Source of the DNA: Filosporella fistucella
Lineage: Eukaryota; Ascomycota; Leotiomycetes; Helotiales
Direction of reading: 5' to 3'
NCBI GenBank assembly: GCA_030077755.1
Contig: JAQJZZ010000014.1
Location: 2,852,001-2,916,000, forward strand
Length of the DNA: 64,000 nt
Part shown: piece after piece, positions 10,504 through 22,065 of the stretch
Numbering within the stretch: position 1 is the stretch's first letter
Layout: each line of letters opens with the position of its first letter
Translations under genes and position numbers: made by a program
The notes under the pieces: model-generated
What the model was told of the DNA's origin: nothing
What the model saw: only the letters and a program-made list of their open reading frames with translations
Database searches by the model: none

Positions 10504-11670
10504 ATGATATCTACACGAACTACATTGAGTCTGATCAGCTGCTTGAGCACAGTATCAGCACTAGCAACCAACCTGACAGGAACTTTCCACATCAATGCGG
10601 CAGCCACTTACAACATAGTTGATACTTATACATCCAGTAATTTCTTCAGTGGTTTTAACTTCTATACCGGTAGCGATCCCACGCACGGATGGGTGAACTA
10701 TCAATCCCAGTCAGCAGCTGCTTCTGCGGGTTTGATCAATACGAATAATGGGCAAATTTATATGGGTGTTGATCATACCACTGTGAACCCGCCTGCACCT
10801 GGCCGAGCGTCTGTCCGGGTTTCAAGCAATAAGGCTTATACTCATGGTGTTTTTATTGCTGATATTGCCCATATGTGAGGCAATGCTCCTCCTTTGATAT
10901 TTGCTGAGACTGACTTTACAGGCCGGGAAGCATATGCGGAGTTTGGCCCGCATACTGGCTCTTTGGACCTAACGTAAGTGTAGCCAATTCACCTATCTAA
11001 ACATTCCTTCTCCCTTCAAATTTCCTATAAATCAGGTCTGACATTTCAGTGGCCCAATAACGGAGAAATCGACGTAATCGAAGGTGTAAACCTGGCAGGT
11101 ACAAACACAATAACCCTTCACACCTCTTCTGGCTGCACCATAAACACAGCTGGTTCACAATCCGGCACTGTTCTCCAAAACAGTAACTGCAACGCCGATA
11201 ACGGAAACACGGGATGTGGCGTGACGACCTCCGTCCCAAACGCATACGGTGACTCGTTCAATGCAAATGGAGGAGGCGTGTATGCAATGCAATGGGAGAG
11301 CTCGGGTGTCTATGTCTGGTTCTTTCCTAGGAATGCTATCCCTGCTGACATTACGGCTGGGAGGCCCGTGACTGGGAATTGGGGAACTCCCATTGTGGCG
11401 TTCAATGGAGGGAGTGGATGTGATATTGATAGTCATTTTGCGGGGCAGAATATCGTGTTTGATACTACGTTTTGTGGTGATGTGAGTACCCCGTATCTGC
11501 TGGCGGATAATTGGGAAATAAATACTGACTGATGATAGTGGGCGGGCTCTGTATGGGGAAGCAGCAGTTGTGCGAGTTTGGGATCATGTCAGGGATATGT
11601 TGGTGCGAATCCAGGCGCCTTTGCACCTGCCTACTGGCTCATAAATTCTGTTAAGGTGTATCAGCAATAA
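10504..11670 (+). CDS. Secreted GH16 endo-beta-glucanase
   Basis: 328-aa glycoside hydrolase family 16 enzyme; exons 10504-10874, 10922-10973, 11050-11481, 11539-11670. An N-terminal signal peptide of about 20 residues (hydrophobic, ending SALA) sends it outside the cell. The jelly-roll includes SNFFSGFNFYTGSDPTHG, PGSICGVWPAYWLFGPN and the catalytic ExDxxE motif in WPNNGEIDVIEG, followed by TLHTSSGC, AMQWESSGVYVWFF and GCDIDSHF. The pattern matches the fungal mixed-linkage/beta-1,3(4)-glucanase branch, which cuts cell-wall or plant beta-glucans; linkage specificity is not established. A 52-nt second exon carries the WPAYW block. No GPI signal is seen at the C-terminus (KVYQQ). It differs clearly from the other GH16 at 28557. 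Confidence 0.95.
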
Positions 11671-11925
11671 TTTTGAACGATGGTCTTGCTGTATCTGAAA
11701 GGCTCTCGAGTCGATCCTTTGGAGGTGAAATCGGATTTTCAAGTCAAATCAAGCATGTTAGTCGGCTGAAATCAATTCTTTGCATTATTGTGACAGTAAA
11801 GTACAAGAACTCTCTCGCTATGCTTGTCGAGGACTAAAGCATCCTTATGACATCCAATCAATCCTGCCACAAAGAAAGCAACCAAGAAATCGTTTCTCAG
11901 TCTCAACTTGGTGCTTTGCCTCGTA

Positions 11926-12474
11926 TTACCATTGCATACCCCTGATCATTACTATCTCTCTGCCCTCCCCAACACTAGTGCGACAAGGATCCTCCACTCT
12001 CGCCCTCATAAGATCCCTACGTTGCTTCTCCAGTTTCTCTCTCTCCTTCTCCAGTTCCTTCCTCTCACTCTCCAATTTCTTTCGCTCTCTCTCAGCTGCC
12101 TTCCATCCCTCAAGCCCGATTCTCTCTCCCTCTTCACCTACAATAACGTTGTCCTCCTCAACTCTACCACGTGCTCTCTTACAACCCACAGGAAGATTGT
12201 TGCAGAACCATTGAGAACCCTTTGTCTTGCATAGCCACCAGACTAGGACATTGACGACAATGACTACCAAGAGCAGAGGTAGAATGATGGCGAGGATGAA
12301 ACCAGTTGAGGCTTTGGGAGTGATTTGGTGGACGGTCGGCTCTGTGGCTGAGGAATTGGTCGTGGCTGTATCGACCGTGCCAGGAGGGTAGAAGGAGGCG
12401 ATTGGTGACGCAATAGCCACGGTGATGAGGGTGAGTGTAGATAGCAAGAAGTAGCTAATTGCTGATTCCGACAT
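11926..12474 (-). CDS. Single-pass membrane protein with juxtamembrane coiled coil
   Basis: 182-aa single-exon protein of unknown function. A signal peptide (residues 1 to about 22) is followed by a short Ser/Thr-rich ectodomain with potential O-glycosylation. A transmembrane helix (FILAIILPLLLVVIVVNVLV, about residues 58-77) ends at WWLCKTKG, and the cytoplasmic tail holds a highly charged coiled coil rich in ERKKLE/KELEKE repeats (about 125-160). The layout resembles small fungal sensor-like proteins, but no known domain is recognised. The opposite strand is CT-rich and open in other frames, which is a by-product of the charged repeat. It is tail-to-tail with the GH16 gene. Confidence 0.7.
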   Translation of the reverse strand: MSESAISYFLLSTLTLITVAIASPIASFYPPGTVDTATTNSSATEPTVHQITPKASTGFILAIILPLLLVVIVVNVLVWWLCKTKGSQWFCNNLPVGCKRARGRVEEDNVIVGEEGERIGLEGWKAAERERKKLESERKELEKEREKLEKQRRDLMRARVEDPCRTSVGEGREIVMIRGMQW

Positions 12475-14058
12475 CTTGGACTTGGAATGAAGATGCGACG
12501 ATGGAGTGTGATTTGTATTTTGTCTTTAGAATGAAGACGGATGAGCAATTTCCTTCCTCTAAAACAACTCCTGTGTATGCTGATCAATCTTGAATCTTGA
12601 GAAACAACTTCGTGAATTTTTGAATGGTATCTGATGCTCTCGAACTCAAGTGGTCTTCTTTATGCGCAGTCGCTTTGGAGGAGGTATCTTGTTGCTTGCA
12701 CCAAGGAGCTGTTTCGTGAACGTGGTTACTATCTGGATATAACCAAAAGATCTGAGTGATTACGAAACCAGCGAGTAGTATCTGGTGATGGGTTGTTTTT
12801 TGGAAGCGATGAGGATTTTGTTTGTTTGTGGTAGTGAAGATCGGCAAAGGATCAGTTGCAGTAAATCATTCCGTGAAAAAGTTGCGGGATGTTCAAAGGT
12901 GAATACAATGACTCGAATTTTTATTTTCCACGTGCATGGGAATGGCTTCCTCAATCCGGCAATTTGGAACTGTTCCTTTGGCGCTAGCTTTCGTCATTAT
13001 CAAGGATATATCTCGGCCAAACTCTTGATCTAGCCAGATTCAAATCTTTTAAAATTCTGGCCATGACGCTAAGGTCTCGGTGAGAGATTCCCAAGATCCC
13101 ATTTTGGAAATAATGATAACCTGATGCATACTTGAAAAGTAGCTCTACTTCAAAGACCAACAAATCAAGTGAGAAATAACTGGGTGGACATAATAAAATG
13201 TTTCTTGCTTCGGGCTTAAGCCCTTGAAACAATGCCCATCATGCAGCGAGTCTGGGATCATATGAGAGGCGTTTGGGATTGACCATAATTCAAACATAGT
13301 ATTCAATATATTTGTTGACGTTGTAAAAAGAATGGAAAGCAAGGACCACAAAACACTAAAGAATTTCTATGTCTGGGAGGTAAGTTTCGGTGTAAGTGGA
13401 GTCTGGTATCAGGCACATAAGTCGACCTAGCCATCCTCAACTCCTCGCTAACACTTTCGGAATCTACAAGTAATCTGGGGTAGAATTGGAAATCGAGTAT
13501 GGAGTACTTATAAATATGGAAACACAGAAGTCGTCAAAATGCGACATATCATTACTACATGGTATCGTGCTGAGATTCGTGACCTTAAAATTGACACCTA
13601 TAACCCAAGAAGTAGAATCTTCGCAAGAAGCCAATTAAAGTGGAAGAGATCTCTTTGTATACTTGTACACATGCCGACATTTCTTTTCCAAAAATAACGA
13701 GCTTCAAATTCACGACAGACTCGACCGTTGCTTACTGAGATCTGGGTTCTGTGCAACTCATACCAAAGTTGGCGGAACTTCTATCAACACTTGCGAATAT
13801 TGGTAGCATTTCAATGCCTCGTCATTTCCCACTCATTCTAATCAATTTCAAAGAACTTGGATACTTAAATGCTTCTTCTGAGATGTTGCGCCACGACTTC
13901 CTGATTCAGAAACTTGTCCCTGCTCCTGCCCTTAAAGCCTTGTACGCGAATTAGCAACATCCCATCACTTCTGGCGACAAACCTCATAATCTGGAATTAA
14001 GTCCAGATTGATTTCACGAAAGCTGTCAAGCCAGTTCCTTCCAAGTGGTAACGGCAAA
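12475..14058. other. 1.6-kb intergenic region, nothing recognised
   Basis: Only short overlapping ORFs without domains; no repeats or RNA genes seen. Confidence 0.45.
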
Positions 14059-14656
14059 ATGAATCTACTCACTGTCCTCTCCTGCCATCTCACTTACCTT
14101 CACCTCGCCCTCGCAACCCCGCTATCAGTCACCATTGAGCCGCCTTCTCTAGCAACCCTCACGAATCCAATCCCACCACCAACAGATATATTCGTCTGCA
14201 CTTCTCTCGGCGACAAATGCATCCCGAAACTCGATATCGCAACCCAATCGTTTTCCTGCAGCTGTCCTGATAATCCGAAAGACCAACCGTAATACCCATA
14301 CCTTACAATGACATAAACCCCCGCTAATTTCTCTACTCAGTTATCTCGCTACCTTCTTCCTCTCTCCGAACTACACTTCATTCGCCTACAACGGCTACGG
14401 CTCCTACGGTAGTTGCCAGAATCTTCCACCTTTCTGGGATCAGAAGACTCAATCTTTTCGTTCTGATTCGGTGCTGCTCGTTCTAGCTTGTTGCATCTAT
14501 ACAGACACGGATTGCAATGAAGATGGACATGACTGGGTGCAGGTTGCGGGCCAGGAGGTTCCGCTCTTCTATTATCCGTTTGAGAAGGGAGTGAGAAGTT
14601 ATAGATGTGGACCTAGGTTGGGAGGAGCGACTGATTGTAAGGCAGGAGGTAGATAA
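14059..14656 (+). CDS. Small secreted cysteine-containing protein
   Basis: 181-aa predicted secreted protein; exons 14059-14288 and 14341-14656 (52-bp intron). The ATG at 14059 opens a signal peptide with a hydrophobic core and a likely cut after ALA near residue 20. The mature part begins Pro/Thr-rich and carries several Cys residues (VCTSLGDKC, FSCSCP, GSCQNL, ACCIYTDTDC, YRCGP, DCKAGG), suggesting disulfide bonding. A YNGYGSYGSCQNLPPFWD segment is notable. No family is recognised. Size, secretion and Cys content fit the broad small-secreted-protein class, but an effector role cannot be claimed from sequence. Confidence 0.7.
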
Positions 14657-14871
14657 TGGGCTACAAGCAGGGAGGGCTAGTCTGTCTTGATGTGGTGGGA
14701 GGTTTATTAATATTTGCTGTCACGATTCCAGGGGACAGCTGACGGAACGTTCATGTATTCAACTTGCTATAGCATATTAATTGACAGCTGTTGACCAAAC
14801 ATACAATGGACCGAGAATGTTGGTGACCAATAGCAAATCTCCGGTAATCATGTCAAACTTACTTCTCTCTC

Positions 14872-16607
14872 TCACAATTTGTATCTGAAAGCCTTATTCT
14901 CAACATCAGTGCGATCCGTAAAACCATCCTCATCACCAATCTCTTCTGGCACTTCAAAGGCACCCCTCCTCCGATTTTCGAGAAACATAATGGCTCCAAG
15001 TGAAGCAGTGAAGAAAATACAACTCGCAAACAGTCCTACTAAAGCTTTCATGGCAGTCAAATATCGTGGTGCATCCCAAGATCGGAATAAGAATGGCCCG
15101 ATGATATTTCCAGCTGCGTAAAATACAAACCAGACAGCATTTGCAGTCGTGCGTTTCGTGTGACCTGCAACATTGACAGCAACAAGTGTCCAGGAGAGAA
15201 TGTTGGATACGCCCCATACGCCCTGAAGCCATGTGCATGCAAGCAGAGAGAGGCGATGCTCAGTGTTGATTGTAGCAATGCCAATCATACCTGCGATACT
15301 TGGGAGAAAACCTGCAATGATGGTTACGCACAACATATTTGACACCTTGGCTGTCAACAGTCCGCCTGAAATCGTGGCAACGAATTGAAAGGCACCGATC
15401 GGTAACTGATAGAGGAGGACTTTTTGACTACCGTATCCGAAACCGGAGATGATGACGCTGAAGAAGTTTCCAGATCCGCCATTGAGACAGCCCATCCCAA
15501 GAGCAAGACACGCGAAACAGTACATCTTGACATCTTTCGCGGCTTCAAGAGCTTGGTACCAGAGAAATTTGGTGTTCTTGACTCCGGTGCGGTTGTGAGA
15601 GACGCGCCAGACGGCTACAATACGCTCGGTTGGAGTGAGGAAGACCGCGTCGTTGGGAGAATTGGGGAGGATGAAGAAAGTCACTACTCCCATGCAGAAA
15701 CTAATGACGCCGACAACCTGGTATTTCATCAGCTCTATATGATCCTGACAAGCGTGAATTACATACCAAAAAGACAAGCTGCCACGGTGCGAGGCTGCCA
15801 TGTGTATGGCCCAAGCCCCAGGAAAGCCCTGCACCGACCATGGAAGAAAGGCCGTTACATCCAAGCCACCATGCCCTAAATTATGTCAGTAAATCGATAT
15901 GTTGGAGAGTGCTGCACTTCTGCAAAGATATTAGCATGCTTTCGAGTCATCGTGGACAGTGCATCTTACACATTCTGAGCGGTTGCTCCTCCCGCGTCCA
16001 GAACATGCTCGTCAGTAGCATCCAAGCTGGTCCGATACAAGCTTCAGCACCACCCAAGACGAATCGTAGCGTCATAATGCTTGCAAAGTTGTGTGCTGCC
16101 GTAGTTACCATAAGGATAGCACCCCAAAGCATTAAATTTCCCGCTACAAATTTGCCGATTGGCAATTTTTGCAACAGAAGCATGGAGGGGTATGCACAGA
16201 CCAGGTAGCCAATATTTGTGATTGAAGCAACCCATGAATAATCATTTGTTGTGAGACCAAGATCTTTCTTCAAGCCATATGCGTTGGCGTAGTTTAAGGT
16301 CTGCTTGTCGAGATAGCTGAGGAAATATACAAAGCACATCTGATATGGTCAACAATAGGCAGTAGTAGTGAGAAGGATATCTTACGACTGGCATGAGGAT
16401 GCAATCCAACTTCATTTTGACTCGTTTGGCGATTGCATCTCGTTCTGCAGGATCCATGGCTAGTGACTCTTTGTACAATTCAAGACCGATATCCGTATGT
16501 AGCGCATCGGGAAGCTTGACGAGTTCATCTGCGTCATGAATACTTTCGGCTGGTGCAATTGGGTCCTTAGCATCAAGCGCCGGTTTCTCTGACACTGAAG
16601 CAGCCAT
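14872..16607 (-). CDS. MFS transporter, DAL5/TNA1-like (anion:cation symporter family)
   Basis: 514-aa plasma-membrane permease; exons in coding order 16607-16386, 16339-15972, 15875-15767, 15717-14872. The N-terminal cytosolic tail ends in a basic segment before TM1 (CFVYFLSYLDKQTLNYANAY). Family marks are LRFVLGGAEACIGPAWMLL, the loop MFWTREEQPLRMAWWLGCNG and GLSWGLGHTHG, the last two recovered only with the 96-bp and 49-bp introns. About 12 membrane helices are expected. DAL5-like permeases import allantoate, ureidosuccinate, nicotinate, dipeptides or other small anions; the substrate here is unknown. Two GATA-factor motifs sit upstream. The neighbouring Zn2Cys6 gene and formamidase suggest nitrogen-compound uptake. 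Confidence 0.92.
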
Positions 16608-17218
16608 CTTGTCAATGAATAGTGTGTCTAAGCTTGATTGTCGCTGAAGAAAATAAGAAGCGTTGAGGTTGTACTATCTTGATATGATAAAGTATACGAT
16701 CTCTATGCAGAATGCTTCAGCAATATGACTCTTGTGGAGGAGCGCAAATATAGAATATAAGCCAAAGGAAAGCTATCAAGCATCAGATTCACCCAGGTAT
16801 GGCGGCTGTCATCCAGCGAGTGTGTTGGTCTATATGCATTTCTTCAGCCCGAAGCTCCAGAGAGACAGCGGGTGCCAATCTGTGTGATAAACGTCGTGGA
16901 GATAAGTCAAATGTGGTATAGTATAGTTTCCGCAGAGCCTGGCACTGATTGGCTGCCCCGGGAATGTTCAACGGTCGACCAAATCTTTGAAAGTGGGGTG
17001 TAGTAATCAGTGGTTTGACCGAACACACTTATCTTTTATGGGGGCTGTGAGACGCCCTTATGCTCCCACTCTTTGAAGATAATGTGCGACAGCCCGGAAC
17101 GCGGAGCTAGTACCTTTAGAACTACAGAGATATGATGGCATAAATTGGGATGGACCTTGCTTTATGCCAAAACAAAAACACCTTTCAGAGGCTTTCTCGT
17201 CGGAGCATCATTCGGAGG
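16608..17218. other. Intergenic region with permease promoter
   Basis: No gene seen. Two HGATAR motifs lie near the permease start; the remainder appears non-coding. Confidence 0.5.
16674..16690. promoter_or_regulatory. Paired GATA-factor sites upstream of the DAL5-like permease
   Basis: AGATAG (minus strand, 16674-16679) and TGATAA (16685-16690) lie within 17 bp, 65-85 bp upstream of the permease ATG. HGATAR pairs are the known binding pattern of AreA/NIT2 nitrogen regulators. Occupancy is inferred. Confidence 0.5.
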
Positions 17219-18950
17219 TTAGGGTAGAAGTATCGATGGCAAGAAGTCCTCCGAAAGTTTGGCATTGCTATGAGTCCTGTTTCCACTCAGCCATGTACTT
17301 TCCAAGGCGTGCAAAGCTTTCTGGACATTCTATACAGTTTTAGTACAATTTGCAATTTTGACAGACCACCTACCTTCATGCCAAATCTAGACATGTCTTG
17401 AAACTTGTTTCGGACGAATTCTTGATCCTCAACACTCGAGACCTCAGTACCAGCAATGAACAATGCCCACGGCATGCCCAGCTCCACAATTCCAGTGCAA
17501 TATCTTTCTGCCAAGACGAGAATTCGCCGTACCGCTGCTGCGATATACAGTGGCAATTCTTGCGATGTTTTCCGCAAATTAGAGACCTTATGCAAATATA
17601 TGATAGTGGCCTTTTCGTAAGCTTCGACAAATCCCATGGCTTCCTGAACAAATGCTTCTTCGTCGCACTCGTTTTTGTCATCCACAAAGTGGCGGAGGCA
17701 ATCTGGCGCGTTGAGTCGCCACCTTCTCAAACGACATTCGAGATCATGATATGATATCTCTTCTCTACTTGTCGAGATACCAGCTCTTTTGGATTCTGCG
17801 AATGCGCTGATACCTGCTTGTATAGACATCAACTGCGACCAGGACTGCCGGATTTGTCCTAATGTACCGTTATCGGTCAAATCGTTGGAAAAGCTTGGGA
17901 CTCCAAGATTGTATTCCCATCCACCGCCGTGTGTTTCCCAATAATCACCCGAGACGAGTGTTTTTTCTCCAGTAGAACATGCACCAGCAACATCGAGGTA
18001 GGCTAACAGCGAAACCAGAAAATGCCGAATTGGGTGTGTGCTCTCGACGTGAGCACTTTCAGCAGGATGAGTTCCCAAGGCCGACTCATGGCTGAAGAGA
18101 GTATGGTAAATAGTGCTTGCCCCGAGTAGATGTACCTTCCAGCCTGTCCCTTGAGAGTCCATCATCTTATATAATGTTAGCAGATAAACACAACTTGGGA
18201 TGGTATATCAACCTCAAATAAACAGAGAAGCAGACAGGCAGCTAAATCTGCTAGTTTAGGGCTGGCGGTTATCGAAGATGCTCGATAGTGAGAAATTATC
18301 TCTCCGTATGCCTTCATTGCATATTTCATATGGCGTGCCCGATCTTTCTCGAAGGAAGTGTTGGCTAGGTGTAACGCACCTAGGGCTTTCATTGATTGTG
18401 TCAAAGGCAGGGACGTTTGGGCGAGGTAAGGCAGTGACTGCCTGTACGGATTCGAATTATAAGGGGCATCCCATACGATGAGGATGGTTGAAACTGTGCT
18501 CAAAAAGTGAGATGCGTATCCCGCATCCAGGCACATCAGTTGCGGGGGAACTCGACAAGTAGCAGCGACTGAAACGGGCATCTTGCTGAAAGGATAGGAT
18601 CTGCTAATGCTAGCTGAAGAGCCTGCAGCTATCCAGACCGTCTTCTCTTCGCGACACCGTTGCTCTCTGTTGGCGTCACTAGTCACAGTCGCTGCTGGCG
18701 CGTTTGGACGAGCTGGCGGTAAGCAGGTCGATAGTGGAGCAGCTTCGTAGAACTTAAACACCAATTTCTGCCCATAGCCTTCACAACTAACACCCAGGTC
18801 CTGACAACGTCTGCAAAATGGTTTCAATTCATCGCATTTCACATGTCGTCGCCTACATGTCACACAACCACTGAACTTTCGGTGGTGCCATCGACGTGTG
18901 GCTTTCACCTGACGTCGCTGTGTCTCACTACTTGGTGCGGGAGAATACAT
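17219..18950 (-). CDS. Zn2Cys6 transcription factor
   Basis: 546-aa regulator; exons in coding order 18950-18213, 18165-17374, 17329-17219. The start is the first ATG of an open frame that continues upstream without an ATG. A binuclear cluster lies near the N-terminus: CVTCRRRHVKCDELKPFCRRC followed by QDLGVSCEGYG (CX2CX6CX5CX2CX6C), preceded by basic HHRKFSG. The rest is a Fungal_trans_2-like region: ALGALHLAN, LADLAACLLLCLFE, then MMDSQGTGWKVHLLGAS, a block typical of arginine/nitrogen-type C6 factors, and ERYCTGIVELGMPWALFIAG. The last intron (44 bp) reads through to KNVQKALHALESTWL, a common ending. The first intron has a weak donor (GTTGAT). It is divergent from the formamidase gene and is probably its regulator. 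Confidence 0.88.
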
Positions 18951-19318
18951 ATTTTCTTTCAAATAGACGCAATGAAACTCTGAGGGCCGGATTACAGGTG
19001 GTTGACAACTCAAAACCAAAGATGGGGTATGATCGTGATAAATGGGACCTTGACCCGCAAGACTAGACTCGACTGGGAAATCTTCCACGACTGCTCGCGA
19101 TGGTGATAACAATGCTTGGCAACGCTCAAAGAAGGTTTGAGAGCAGAGCGAAAGAACTTCCAATGTTGACAGGTAATGCTAGGTAAAAATGCCATCAACT
19201 TCGGGGCATAAGTCTGACTACTTCAGTAAATTTCAGAGATAAATATCAGTGCAAGAGCAGTTTTCCCCTCCCTCATTAAACGCTCATAAAACAGAATTCA
19301 AGCGGTTCATCGCCTAAA
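18951..19318. promoter_or_regulatory. Bidirectional promoter of the Zn2Cys6 gene and formamidase
   Basis: 368 bp between divergent ATGs. HGATAR motifs occur at about 19037-19042 (TGATAA) and 19237-19242 (AGATAA), the latter about 80 bp from the formamidase ATG. This is consistent with nitrogen control, by inference. Confidence 0.5.
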
Positions 19319-20305
19319 ATGGCTGCAACTTGCAGAGCTCATTCATTTCACATCAACAATGCCCACCCACAGTTCAAGTGGAATAATCGAACGAAACCAA
19401 TATTGACAGTCGATTCCGGAGCAGAGATATCATTTGATCTTCTCGATGGGGGAAACAATCAGATCACCGACAAGTCAACCATCGAAGACGTAGAAAATTT
19501 CGACTCGGAGTTGGCTGATCCTATTTTTGGTCCAGTTTTCGTGAACGGCGCCGAACCCGGTGATGTTCTCAAAGTAGAATTTCTCGACTTGCAATGTGCT
19601 TCATATGGTTGGACAGCTATCCTAAAGGGCTTCGGTGTCATTGCTGAAGACTTCCCCAGCGCCTACCTGAAGATATGGGACCTTTCTCCTGCCCAAATCG
19701 CGAAGGGATATACTGTATTAAAGAAAGGAGTCCACATCCCTGTCAGGCCATTTCTTGGGGTCGTTGGTGTTGCTCCGGGAGAAGAGGGTGACTTCAGCAC
19801 CATTCCACCGCTGGAGACCGGGGGCAATATCGACTGCAAATACATCACTCAGGGATCAACTCTCTATCTCCCGATCAGAGTCACTGGTGCGTTGTTTTCT
19901 TGTGGTGACGGACATGCTGCACAAGGTGATGGCGAGGTGTGTGGCAGCGCCATTGAAACACCGATGAAGGCAACTGTCCGCCTCACGCTCGAGAAGAATA
20001 AGTCTTGGCTAAAGACTCCTCATTATCAGACGAATCCCGAAAGCCTGGCACAGGCAAAAGTTTTGGAGAAGGGGGAGTATGCGTGCCTAGGGATAGACAA
20101 GGATCTGTTCGAAGCATCGAAAAAGGCATGCAAACAGATGCTAGAGTGGCTGACTCATACGAAAGACCTGACGATCGAGGAAGCCTATGTCTTGATATCT
20201 GTGATTGGAGATTTGAAGATTGTGGAGGCTGTAGACATGCCCAACTTCGCTGTTGCGATGAGCCTTCCTTTGAGCGTCTTCGTAGAAGAGAAAACCCACG
20301 TATAG
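19319..20305 (+). CDS. Formamidase/acetamidase family protein
   Basis: 328-aa intronless FmdA/AmdA-type amidase that hydrolyses formamide or short-chain amides to ammonia and an acid. Family features: N-terminal HPQFKWNNRTKPILTVDSG, GPVFVNGAEPGDVLKVEFLD, the metal/active-site region VVGVAPGEEGDFSTIPPLETGGNIDCK, then LYLPIRVTGALFSCGDGHAAQGDGEVCGSAIE, and a C-terminal DLTIEEAYVLISVIGDLKI. It is shorter than the roughly 400-residue bacterial enzymes, which is usual for the fungal and small bacterial branch. No targeting signal is visible, so cytosol is inferred. The paired divergent regulator and nearby permease with GATA sites indicate nitrogen scavenging. The exact amide is unknown. Confidence 0.93.
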   Translation: MAATCRAHSFHINNAHPQFKWNNRTKPILTVDSGAEISFDLLDGGNNQITDKSTIEDVENFDSELADPIFGPVFVNGAEPGDVLKVEFLDLQCASYGWTAILKGFGVIAEDFPSAYLKIWDLSPAQIAKGYTVLKKGVHIPVRPFLGVVGVAPGEEGDFSTIPPLETGGNIDCKYITQGSTLYLPIRVTGALFSCGDGHAAQGDGEVCGSAIETPMKATVRLTLEKNKSWLKTPHYQTNPESLAQAKVLEKGEYACLGIDKDLFEASKKACKQMLEWLTHTKDLTIEEAYVLISVIGDLKIVEAVDMPNFAVAMSLPLSVFVEEKTHV

Positions 20306-20887
20306 TCTCGGAATTGGAATACTTCGAACGGTTTGCTTAATCCTTCCAGAGCGTGAACATTTCATGTCGCATTGCAGATGCGAAGATGATGAGGATGATG
20401 TGAGGTGGGTGGGGTGGAAGGTTGTGACGAAATATTCGCGTTCCACGCATCATGCGCATTTCTGAGCATGCCCGATATCCCAGCCCCCAGCGCTTCAACA
20501 TAATTTGAACCATTTATCGCAATGTATCAAAGCATGTCCGCATCCTTCTTCGACATCCAAACAATTCCTCCCATAGTACACTACATTGCAGCATAATTGA
20601 GCAAATGGAAGCCGAATAAGCTCACCAGCGTAGAGCTAGCTACCTGCGGCTGTGGCGAAGGTGGTGATTGCACTTGATATTGTTTTGTGGGCATTCATGG
20701 AGCTATTTCAGTCATTGGATCTCAAATTCTTCATAAGTCTGACTCAAATATATACAAATTTGAAAGTTGAAAGTCCATCGAAGCTATCCCAGGAAATATG
20801 ATATCCGCTTGAATCAGGCTGGAGAATAATGAATGTCTTGATGTGAGATTTTTTATCCGAATATCCCCAAGAGATGCTACTTCCTAT
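20306..20887. other. Intergenic region between convergent genes
   Basis: 3' flanks of formamidase and deuterolysin; no additional gene seen. Confidence 0.5.
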
Positions 20888-22065
20888 TTAACATCCAACA
20901 TAGATAGCTAGAACATCGTTAGCATACTTAGTATGATTATTGTGTGGTAAACATACCATTTGCGTAAAGAGCATAAGAATCAGCGTTCAGAACAGCTCTT
21001 GCGCTTGAGAGAGCGGTGGCAGCAGCATATCCGTAACCATAGTCATCGGTTCCTGGGCTGTACACACCTGGAGCGTGTGTGAATTCATGGAGAGTGGTAG
21101 TAGCACGGTCCTGAGCGTGGCAAGTGCCAGTCAGAGCTGGGAGAGCAGTGTAGTAGATTGGGCAGTTGACAACTTCATTGGTGGATGGGATGGTGTAAGC
21201 CAAGACGTTCGATTCACAGTATCCATAGACGTCTGAGCAGTAGTATTTGGTGGCTCCCGAAGTGGTGGAGGCGCATTGGTTGGCAACGGCGGTGAGACGA
21301 GCAGCAACAACTGAGCGAGTGGATGCTGATGTTGTCTTGAAGTACTCGCTGAACTTAGTTGCAGAACCTGAGCTGGCGGCGGTAGAGGCAGCACGAGCAA
21401 GAGAGACACAGTTGGTGAGGGCAGTGCGGGTTGAGCTAGATTGAGAGCTGGTACATCCGGATTGCAAGACAGTGCGCTCATTCAAAGACATTCGGATGGC
21501 CTTGGGAACAAGCGAGGCGGCTTTACCATCAACTGCCAACTTCAATGTGTTTGACTTGAATGGGACTGCTTCACCTGACAACTCGGTGGATTGACCGACA
21601 GCAAATGGCAAGGCTCCCTCAGCTGTAAGCTTGTATGTGCCACTTTGAAAGTCATGAACCGCTGCCGAATTGATGGTTGTCGTGTACTCAGAGCCAGCAG
21701 CCAGGAATTGGAAATAATCAGGTGCCAAAGCGGAGTACTGCATAGTACGGAAGATTCCAGAGAATGCAACAGGAGCATCTTGAAAAGTGAGTGGGCTGTG
21801 CCTATGATTCTGGGGGTGGTGACTTACCGGCATCATCAGTAACCACCAACTTCTGCACTGGAGCTGGGTCCAAGAAGGATCCCAAGGTCAACAAGTTTAG
21901 GTCCTGTGCACCAACGTTCTTGACAGTGGCAATCACTTCAGCGACGTTGTCGGTTGGGGTCAAAGTGACTTCCAATCCGAGAGCTCGCTTGCCATTCTCG
22001 ATGACAGCAGCAGATGCAAGAGTCGAAAGACCAGCGAGAGCCAATGAGCTACGAGTGAAATGCAT
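20888..22065 (-). CDS. Deuterolysin, M35 neutral zinc metalloprotease
   Basis: 359-aa secreted preproprotease; exons in coding order 22065-21828, 21778-20957, 20907-20888. A signal peptide (LALAGLSTLASA) is followed by a propeptide with LEVTLTPTDN and APVQKLVVTDDAPVAF, then the mature aspzincin domain. Zinc ligands are visible as HEFTH and the downstream Asp in GTDDYGYGYAAA, the M35 signature. Paired Cys residues flank NCVSLAR, QCAST and YYCSDVYGYCESN. The final 20-nt exon replaces a read-through end by NAIYVGC, a typical M35 C-terminus whose last Cys can form a disulfide, which supports that splice. The family digests basic proteins outside the cell. Overlapping GATA sites upstream fit nitrogen derepression. 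Confidence 0.95.

Noticed and set aside
11780..12234. 144- and 108-codon plus-strand ORFs rich in Ser/Leu
   Set aside because: They are the antisense of the charged coiled-coil gene at 11926-12474; the Ser/Leu/Phe-rich runs are the complement of its Lys/Glu codons.
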